Of a stretch of DNA of 6,214 nucleotides, positions 1 through 5,605 are shown piece after piece. The notes under the pieces were generated by a model that saw nothing but the letters and a program-made list of their open reading frames with translations, was not told the origin of the DNA and made no database searches. How positions within the stretch are numbered: the stretch's first letter is position 1; every line of letters starts with the position of its first letter. The translations under genes were made by a program, and so were the position numbers. This DNA comes from Butyrivibrio sp. Its GTDB lineage: Bacteria; Bacillota; Clostridia; Lachnospirales; Lachnospiraceae. The stretch lies in assembly GCA_024688095.1 (NCBI GenBank), contig JAILEJ010000417.1:1-6214 (forward strand), written 5' to 3'.

Positions 1-11
1 AATCCGATAAT

Positions 12-44
12 AAAAATCGGTGATCATATATATGACCACCGACA
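12..44 (-). terminator. Rho-independent terminator closing the operon
   Basis: On the minus-strand transcript, positions 44-33 (UCGGUGGUCAUA) pair with 28-17 (UAUGAUCACCGA). This gives 12 pairs including one G-U wobble, around a UAUA loop, followed at once by UUUUU (16-12) and then AUU. It lies 51 nt beyond the stop of the last gene. There is no matching T-tract on the plus strand, so it should act only on this operon. Confidence 0.88.
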
Positions 45-95
45 ATAATATGTTAAATAAACTTTCACAATTAAACTGACTCTTTTTGGACCAAT

Positions 96-512
96 TTATT
101 TTTCCAAAAAATTATCAAAATTATCTTTGACAGCTTTTTTGATTTCTTCTCTGAGATAATCATTTCTTGCATTAAGCCTGGTTGCTAATCCAAAATGAAC
201 TAATCCTTTTTCTCCTTTGTCCATATCAAGAAGATAATAAGATGCAACTAATTTTTCATAATTATGATTATATTCTTCAAATAATTTTAGCGTTTTTTCA
301 TCCAGACGATATTTCTTATCGACCATTTTTTCAGTAAATGGATCACTCTCAAAGTGATAATATTTCTTTCCATTTACAGTCATTGTCGGAATTTCTTTAC
401 GTACTTTTATTTCACCCTTCTTAAGTGGATGTGCACCATAGTAATTAGATTCTATATTTCTACGTTCAAATTCTATTCCCTGTTCCAGCTGATCTTCTAC
501 ACGCTTTTTCAA
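96..512 (-). CDS. Small charged cytoplasmic protein, unknown function, TTG start
   Basis: This 138-residue protein is rich in Lys, Glu, Asp, Asn and Tyr and has no Cys, no Trp, no signal peptide and no membrane segment. I do not recognise the family. The N-terminal 40 residues are mostly charged (KKRVEDQLEQGIEFERR). A middle part (41-70) has a VNGKKYYHFESDPF segment that looks like a beta hairpin. Residues 71-138 look helical, ending KKAVKDNFDNFLEK. The only plausible start that keeps most of the protein is TTG at 510-512. It overlaps the TGA of the membrane-protein gene (TTGA, 4 nt), which suggests translation by reinitiation; there is no good ribosome binding site at the usual distance. The next in-frame Met is residue 44, which would leave a much shorter product. 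As the last gene before the terminator it may be an accessory to the membrane protein. The function is unassigned. Confidence 0.75.
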   Translation of the reverse strand: MKKRVEDQLEQGIEFERRNIESNYYGAHPLKKGEIKVRKEIPTMTVNGKKYYHFESDPFTEKMVDKKYRLDEKTLKLFEEYNHNYEKLVASYYLLDMDKGEKGLVHFGLATRLNARNDYLREEIKKAVKDNFDNFLEK

Positions 513-1621
513 ATATCTGCACGAGCCATAGCTTCTTCATAGTCCTTTGTTCCCGTGAAGACTTCGTTAGAGTATGGATTACACTTGTTCTGTATAGACT
601 TTTTAATTATAACAGCTATACAAAGAACGTTTACTCCAAGCGCCAATATAGCCCAGAAACTCTGCATTGAAGGGTCTGCAGTAATACCCATGGAAGCAAT
701 CTCTTCACCTACAGCAGCAGTTTTGCCCTGACCGGCATTATAAAGAGCTATGGCTTTGTCATAAAGCATCATAGTTGTTACGCCTGCTTCAGAAGCGCCA
801 CCATATACTCTTGGAAGCGCAGCTGCAAAAATTCCGCTAAGCTGGAAGAGCGGTACAACCTGTGCCCACATACACCAGATTGCCAGAGTGTTTGCACGAT
901 TCTGAATCCATGCACCCTTGTTCCAAAGTGCATTTGCAAATGTTGGAGCCAAAAGAAGTGCTACGCCGCAATACCATGAATGAGTAGGAAGATTTAGATA
1001 AGTATATTCAAAGTTCCATACATCATAAGCCACGATAAACCAGATGGTCATATCCGGCCAAAGCATATCGGACTGATTTTTATCCTTGGAAGTGTAAAGG
1101 TGAACACAGCCTGTCATACAGAAGATATTAATTAAGCCTGCTATTGCATTGACCACATTCCACCATCCGCCATAAATGAAAACTCCTTCGTTGGAAGCCC
1201 ACCATGCTCCAGAAAGGTTTCCACTGATACTAAATGCTGCAAGTGCAGACTCCATATCAGATACATTGGCAATCATAATATTTGCAGATACGATAAACCA
1301 TGGCCACCATGCAAACCATTTTTCCTTTCCGATGCCCCACTTGTACTTGATCATCATAAAGCCTACGCATCCGATATCGGCAGCATATAGCTTGAAGTAA
1401 TGGAACCAGCCATCCATATAAGCCATTGTAGGATTCGCTGATCCACCAAATGCTCCAAAATGGATCATGATGAAATAAGCGGTGAGAACGGCCGGTATGA
1501 TAACAAATACAATCATTCCACCCGCTTTAGTGCGACGACCGATCTCGTTGACAAGAATCAGACCTGCAAATACCAGACACCATCCAATTACCTGCCAAAG
1601 ACTTGTGATTTGGAAAATCAT
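509..1621 (-). CDS. Polytopic Trp-rich membrane protein of unknown function (possibly DUF5692-like)
   Basis: This is a 370-residue integral membrane protein with about eight hydrophobic segments judged by eye: roughly 8-25, 34-55, 78-92 (weak), 103-119, 151-173, 191-209 (weak), 216-233, 245-265 and 322-340. It carries 21 Trp residues, concentrated in WFAWWPWF (102-109), AWW (139-141), GGWW (151-154) and the stretch around WNFEYTYLNLPTHSWYCG (202-219). Charged and aromatic residues within and near membrane segments (Asp70, Asp82, Glu125, Asp190, Asp200, Glu205, His214) suggest a ligand or ion path. A long, less hydrophobic loop (271-320) precedes the last helix, and a charged tail ends in EEAMARADI. 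I do not recognise a characterised transporter family. From memory it resembles proteins labelled DUF5692, but I could not check this. The ATG has a strong AGGAGG site (8-nt spacing). The gene lies 65 nt after hypA and overlaps the next start by 4 nt. A substrate importer or a membrane partner of the oxidoreductase are both possible. Confidence 0.85.
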   Translation of the reverse strand: MIFQITSLWQVIGWCLVFAGLILVNEIGRRTKAGGMIVFVIIPAVLTAYFIMIHFGAFGGSANPTMAYMDGWFHYFKLYAADIGCVGFMMIKYKWGIGKEKWFAWWPWFIVSANIMIANVSDMESALAAFSISGNLSGAWWASNEGVFIYGGWWNVVNAIAGLINIFCMTGCVHLYTSKDKNQSDMLWPDMTIWFIVAYDVWNFEYTYLNLPTHSWYCGVALLLAPTFANALWNKGAWIQNRANTLAIWCMWAQVVPLFQLSGIFAAALPRVYGGASEAGVTTMMLYDKAIALYNAGQGKTAAVGEEIASMGITADPSMQSFWAILALGVNVLCIAVIIKKSIQNKCNPYSNEVFTGTKDYEEAMARADI

Positions 1622-1629
1622 TTTTCTTT

Positions 1630-1635
1630 CCTCCT
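1630..1635 (-). promoter_or_regulatory. Strong ribosome binding site of the membrane-protein gene
   Basis: A perfect AGGAGG lies 8 nt upstream of the ATG at 1619-1621. It is the best ribosome binding site in the window and fixes the start of the membrane protein, which is the only gene here separated from its neighbour by more than 50 nt. Confidence 0.85.
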
Positions 1636-1686
1636 TTGGAAATATATATAGTATTTCTTTTAGAACCTCATTAAAAACTTATACCT

Positions 1687-2028
1687 TCATACCGTTATTT
1701 CTTTAATAATGAACTCATTCCCCTGAAGCAGATATGTATGCTCGCTTCCACAGTAAGGGCATATTTTCCCATGGCGAATGGTATCATATTCTTTCTTACA
1801 GTCCTCACAAAAAGTAATTGCCTCAATAGGTTCAATAACAAGTTCACAGTCCTTCATCAGATCCTCACGACCTACTGCCCATTTCCAGCAGTCTTTAAGA
1901 TATGCTGGAATCACAGATGAAACAGTACCAAGCTGCAGAGTAACTGACTCTACATGGCTGATCTGATTTTCTTTTGCAACTTCTTTTATATTATCAATTA
2001 CATGGAATACCACACCTAGCTCATGCAT
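1687..2028 (-). CDS. hypA: Nickel metallochaperone HypA
   Basis: HypA binds Ni(II) and passes it, with HypB, to a nickel enzyme (hydrogenase, or urease in some bacteria). The protein is 113 residues, the usual family length. The frame could be opened by a TTG at 2056-2058, but HypA proteins begin MHE and the N-terminal Met-His supplies nickel ligands. I therefore choose the ATG at 2026-2028, which gives MHELGVVFHVIDNIKE. The zinc site is two CxxC pairs, Cys74/Cys77 and Cys90/Cys93 (FCEDC and CPYCG), with the family segment LQLGTVSSV at 31-39. The ATG lies inside the end of the oxidoreductase gene (8-nt overlap, ATGCATGA), so the two are probably translationally coupled. A purine run AAGGGAG lies 12 nt upstream, rather far for an independent ribosome binding site. 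No hypCDEF genes are in view. Confidence 0.95.
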   Translation of the reverse strand: MHELGVVFHVIDNIKEVAKENQISHVESVTLQLGTVSSVIPAYLKDCWKWAVGREDLMKDCELVIEPIEAITFCEDCKKEYDTIRHGKICPYCGSEHTYLLQGNEFIIKEITV

Positions 2029-4897
2029 CTTGTCTGGGATCTCCCTTCGGTCCGCCAAACTTTATTTTTACTGCCTGTTTTAATCCATTTGGAAGAATAT
2101 ACTTAAGTTTCTCCTCTGCTGTTCGCATATTAGAAGCATCAGGCAACTCACGGTGAAGATGAATAGCATCAAATTCACACCTTGTAGTACATAATCCGCA
2201 TCCAATGCAACGATTCTCATCCACTACAGAGGCTCCACATGAAAGACATCTCGCTGTTTCTGCCTTTACCTGTTCTTCGGTAAAAACTTCTTTCTGATCG
2301 CGGAAGCTCTTAGCATCACCGCCTGCTCTCCATCCTGGAACCTGTCGCTCTGAAGTATCATAATTTTCAGGCAATGTAATATTTTTCTTATCAAGTTCAA
2401 TATAATAATTTTGGTTACGGCCTATTATCAAAGAAGAATCCGGCTGTACAAAGCGATGAATTGAGGTTGCTGCCTCTTTTCCTGCTGCAATAGCATCTAT
2501 AACAAACTTAGGGCCAGTGTAAACATCGCCTCCAACAAAAATATCCGGTTCTGCTGTCTGATATGTGTAGGAATCTGCAACTGCTCCATTTCCTCGTCCA
2601 AGTTCTACTTTAGAGCCTTCCAGCAAATTACCCCACACAATGGACTGTCCAACAGCCAGTATCACGTGCCTGCAGTCAATTGTCATAGTATCATTTTCAT
2701 CATACTTAGGATTAAAGCGCCCATCCGAATCCTTGACAGAAATACACTTCTTAAAAGTAATTCCTCTTACATCACCAAGTGCATCAAGAATAATTTCCTT
2801 TGGACCCCAGCCGCCATGTAATATCACACCATCTTCTTCAGCTTCCTGGATTTCCTCTACTGCTGCCGGCATGATATCTCTTGTTTCCAAAGATACCTGA
2901 CTTACCTTAACATCTCCGCATCTGACAGCATCCCTTGAACAGTCAATAGCAACATTTCCTCCACCAATGACAACTACATCTCCCTTTAATTTGTATTTTT
3001 CTTTTGCATTAACTTCCTTAAGGAAATCAACCGCTGTAACCACCTGTGGTGCATCCTCTCCAGGTATACCAACCTTTCGACCACCCTGACAACCAATAGC
3101 TATATAAAATGCTTTGTAGCCCTGTTCGCGAAGCTGAGTCAGTGTCACATCCTTGCCTACTTCTATTCCTGTCTTTATCTCAACACCCATCTCCTTTATG
3201 ATATCTATCTCTGCTTCAATAACATCTTTCTCCAGCTTATAAGATGGAATACCATAAACCAGCATGCCTCCCGGTTTTTCATTCTTTTCAAAGATAGTTG
3301 GTGTATATCCTTTTTCTGCAAGATAAAAAGCACACGAAAGGCCTGCAGGACCTGCACCGATAATAGCCACCTTATCCGCAGAAAAATCTCCATCTACTCT
3401 CGGAATTACCTTTTTGGGTATATAGCGTGTCTCCGCCTTTAGATCCTGCATTGCAATAAACTTCTTGACCTCATCAATAGCAATAGGACTATCTACTGAA
3501 CCTCTGGTACAGGCATCTTCGCAGCGGCGGTTACATATATGACCACATACTGCAGGCAAAGGATTATTTTTCTTAATAAGCGCCAAAGCATCCTGGTATC
3601 GTCCCTGAGAAGCAAGCTTCAAATATCCCTGAATTGCAATATGTGCAGGGCATGCTGTCTTACATGGCGCAGTACCTGTATCATAAGACTCCTTACGGTT
3701 GTCATTTCTATAGTTGTTGGACCAGCGTTCCGGCCCCCATTTTACCTGCGAAGGAAGTACCTGCTTTGGATAGCTTTGTTCATTGCCATTACCAAGACAT
3801 AGCTTCTGTCCAAGTTTTACTGCTCCGGCAGGGCATACTTCAACACACCGGCCGCAAGCTACACACTTTTCTTTTTCAACCTTTGCAACATATGCAGAAC
3901 GCGACATATTAGGTGTATTAAAAAGCTGAGAAGTTCTTAGGGCATAACATACATTAACGTTACAATTACAAATTGCAAAAATCTTTTCCTTACCATCAAT
4001 GTTTGTAATCTGATGGACAAAGCCGTTTTCCTCGGCTCTCTTAAATATATCCAGAGCTTCATCCACTGTGATATACTCTCCGCCCTTATTGGTCTCCACA
4101 ACATAGTCAGCCATATCGCCTATGGCAATGCACCAGCCATTCTCGTCATCACCACAGCCTTCATCATAAGTCTTGCGTGACCTTCGGCAGGAACATGGAC
4201 TTTTAGCCACATGCCCTTTGTACTTTTTTAACCAGTATGATATATGTTCTACATCCACGGATTCATTTTCCATCTCGATGGCTTTTTCTACCGGAATTAC
4301 ATGCATTCCTATACCAGCACCACCAAGAGGAACCATGTGAGTTACCTTCTCCAGCGGTAGCTTTGTCATCATATGGAAAAACATTCCCATCTCAGGATGC
4401 TCGTCAATTAGATCCAGATTCATATTCGTGAACTCGGCAGAGCCAGGTACATAACGTGGCACCACATAGCGACGCTTTCCTTCTGGATTTTTCCCATCAA
4501 GATTTTCATTATTCCACTCAACAAGACCTGTCCAGGACATATGATCTAACAGTTCCTGGAGATGTTCCCTGGAATGTTGAGGATTAAGAGCTGCCACTTC
4601 CTCAAAAAATTTAGGCTGACGGCATCCCATAGTCAGAGCAACCTCTGCTTCTTCATCAGTAACAATTTTGGACAAAGCCCAATACTCGGGATCCTCAGCC
4701 GTCAGCTTTTTCAAATGGAGTTTTTGCAGTGCGCGATCTGTGATCATAGTGCCCAGCTTTATGATGGGCTCACGGACTTCGTCATCACTTGCAGTTGCAA
4801 AATATGGCTTTAGCGGGTATGTAACCTCAGTCTGCTCCCGGGTTGGCTCCGGCCAATCTTCAGGTTTTTTAAATCCCATCTTCTCATAATCCGGCAT
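2021..4897 (-). CDS. Fused Fe-S / FAD / NAD(P)-type oxidoreductase (ferredoxin module + GltD-like module)
   Basis: This is a 958-residue cytoplasmic electron-transfer flavoprotein with no signal peptide or membrane segment. The ATG at 4895-4897 follows GGAGG (4905-4909) by 7 nt. Residues 1-230 are a poorly defined helical region. Residues 231-340 form a cysteine-bearing module (CSC 235-237, Cys248, Cys256, CNCNVNVC 310-317). A ferredoxin motif CxxCxxCxxxCP follows (345, 348, 351, 355). Residues 408-485 resemble the N-terminal 4Fe-4S domain of glutamate synthase small subunit and dihydropyrimidine dehydrogenase (Cys412, 416, 451, 455, 459, 463). The FAD-binding loop is GAGPAG (514-519), the NAD(P)-binding loop GGGNVA (645-650), and the second flavin motif GGD (789-791). 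A C-terminal ferredoxin follows (CxxC 884-887; 897, 900, 903, 907). Glu671 at the end of the second Rossmann strand, where GltD has an RRD-type motif, favours NADH over NADPH (inference). No glutamate synthase large subunit is present, so the partner and substrate are unknown. The stop overlaps hypA by 8 nt. Confidence 0.9.
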   Translation of the reverse strand: MPDYEKMGFKKPEDWPEPTREQTEVTYPLKPYFATASDDEVREPIIKLGTMITDRALQKLHLKKLTAEDPEYWALSKIVTDEEAEVALTMGCRQPKFFEEVAALNPQHSREHLQELLDHMSWTGLVEWNNENLDGKNPEGKRRYVVPRYVPGSAEFTNMNLDLIDEHPEMGMFFHMMTKLPLEKVTHMVPLGGAGIGMHVIPVEKAIEMENESVDVEHISYWLKKYKGHVAKSPCSCRRSRKTYDEGCGDDENGWCIAIGDMADYVVETNKGGEYITVDEALDIFKRAEENGFVHQITNIDGKEKIFAICNCNVNVCYALRTSQLFNTPNMSRSAYVAKVEKEKCVACGRCVEVCPAGAVKLGQKLCLGNGNEQSYPKQVLPSQVKWGPERWSNNYRNDNRKESYDTGTAPCKTACPAHIAIQGYLKLASQGRYQDALALIKKNNPLPAVCGHICNRRCEDACTRGSVDSPIAIDEVKKFIAMQDLKAETRYIPKKVIPRVDGDFSADKVAIIGAGPAGLSCAFYLAEKGYTPTIFEKNEKPGGMLVYGIPSYKLEKDVIEAEIDIIKEMGVEIKTGIEVGKDVTLTQLREQGYKAFYIAIGCQGGRKVGIPGEDAPQVVTAVDFLKEVNAKEKYKLKGDVVVIGGGNVAIDCSRDAVRCGDVKVSQVSLETRDIMPAAVEEIQEAEEDGVILHGGWGPKEIILDALGDVRGITFKKCISVKDSDGRFNPKYDENDTMTIDCRHVILAVGQSIVWGNLLEGSKVELGRGNGAVADSYTYQTAEPDIFVGGDVYTGPKFVIDAIAAGKEAATSIHRFVQPDSSLIIGRNQNYYIELDKKNITLPENYDTSERQVPGWRAGGDAKSFRDQKEVFTEEQVKAETARCLSCGASVVDENRCIGCGLCTTRCEFDAIHLHRELPDASNMRTAEEKLKYILPNGLKQAVKIKFGGPKGDPRQDA

Positions 4898-4904
4898 AAC
4901 TATA

Positions 4905-4909
4905 CCTCC
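4905..4909 (-). promoter_or_regulatory. Ribosome binding site of the large oxidoreductase gene
   Basis: GGAGG sits 7 nt before the ATG at 4895-4897 and supports that start. The 45-nt gap to the upstream hypB holds no other clear signal. Confidence 0.75.
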
Positions 4910-4942
4910 ATAGATGTGGTTAACTGTTCCATTTTATTTTTA

Positions 4943-5593
4943 TCAAAACATATTTTCCTTTAACCAGGCCTCCCAATCCTTCATACCTTCACCAGTCTCT
5001 GCTGACACCGGGAAGATTTTTATATCAGGATTAAGTCTTTTTACTCTTTCCCTGCACTTATCAAGATCGAAATCAAAATAAGATCTCGCATCAATCTTGG
5101 TAATAATAAGCGCATCCGCCATCGAAAACATAAGAGGATATTTTAATGGCTTATCATCTCCTTCCGGTATTGATAAAAGCATTACATTTTTATGAGCACC
5201 AGTATCAAATTCTGCAGGGCAAATAAGATTCCCAACATTTTCAAGGAAAACCAGTCGAATTCCTTCAAGCTCTATTCCTTCGAGTCCCCTTGCAGTCATG
5301 CCTGCATCCATATGACACATACCTCCGGTATGGATCTGTAACGCTTTGGCTCCCATCTTTTCTATATGTAACGCATCTACATCTGAATCAATATCTGCCT
5401 CCAATACCGCAATAGTCACACTTCCTTTCATATCCGTAATAGTCTTTGATAAAAGTGTCGTTTTCCCGGAACCGGGAGAACTCATCAGATTGACAAGAAG
5501 AATTCCCTTTTTTCTTAATTTTTCCCGAAGCTCCATAGCATCCCGGTCATTGGAGTCTGTAATACTGCGATTTAATTCAATAACCTTTGCCAT
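4943..5593 (-). CDS. hypB: HypB-type nickel-insertion GTPase, second copy, noncanonical G4 motif
   Basis: This complete 216-residue HypB is a GTP-dependent nickel-insertion factor acting with HypA. The ATG at 5591-5593 follows AAAGGGG (5599-5605) with a 5-nt gap, and the gene starts 12 nt after the upstream hypB stop. Motifs in order are the P-loop SPGSGKTT (39-46), LEADIDSDVDA (64-74), GGMCHMD with Cys93-His94, ENVGNLICPAEFD with Cys125, EGDDKPLKYP (144-153), TKID (165-168) and VSAETGEG (196-203). Cys93, His94 and Cys125 match the G-domain metal site known from E. coli HypB (Cys166, His167, Cys198). The N-terminus (MAKVIELNRS) has neither the CxxCxC high-affinity nickel motif of E. coli HypB nor a His-rich stretch. 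The guanine-specificity motif reads TKID where the sister gene has NKID. TKxD is tolerated in some GTPases, such as Rac1, so activity is still plausible. It stands 45 nt upstream of the large oxidoreductase. Confidence 0.95.
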   Translation of the reverse strand: MAKVIELNRSITDSNDRDAMELREKLRKKGILLVNLMSSPGSGKTTLLSKTITDMKGSVTIAVLEADIDSDVDALHIEKMGAKALQIHTGGMCHMDAGMTARGLEGIELEGIRLVFLENVGNLICPAEFDTGAHKNVMLLSIPEGDDKPLKYPLMFSMADALIITKIDARSYFDFDLDKCRERVKRLNPDIKIFPVSAETGEGMKDWEAWLKENMF

Positions 5594-5598
5594 TCTAT

Positions 5599-5605
5599 CC
5601 CCTTT
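5599..5605 (-). promoter_or_regulatory. Ribosome binding site of the second hypB
   Basis: AAAGGGG immediately follows the TAG stop of the upstream hypB and lies 5 nt before the ATG at 5591-5593. The tight stop, ribosome-site, start arrangement points to coupled expression of the two HypB proteins. Confidence 0.7.

Noticed and set aside
4..20. Inverted repeat CCGAT/ATCGG overlapping the terminator
   Set aside because: It is only five pairs and shares bases with the much stronger 12-pair stem, so it is probably incidental. Mutual exclusion as an antiterminator is possible but unsupported.
500..540. The small protein being the frameshifted C-terminus of the membrane protein
   Set aside because: The membrane protein already ends in a normal charged tail with its own TGA, and the small protein is soluble and of different composition. 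A four-base overlap is a common coupled-gene arrangement.
2036..2045. Palindrome GGGATCTCCC near the hypA start
   Set aside because: It is ten bases with a two-base centre inside a coding region, too short to support a regulatory claim.
2029..2058. HypA extended by ten residues from a TTG start
   Set aside because: HypA must begin Met-His for nickel binding, and the family starts MHE. The extra residues come from overlap with the end of the oxidoreductase gene.
2021..4897. Assignment as glutamate synthase small subunit
   Set aside because: The GltD-like core is only part of the chain, there is no large subunit gene, and the extra N- and C-terminal Fe-S modules and the SLETRD motif differ from true GltD.
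4900..4932. A 10-codon ORF (MEQLTTSMEV) between hypB and the oxidoreductase gene
   Set aside because: It is very short with no ribosome binding site. It simply spans the GGAGG site of the next gene, so it is most likely chance.
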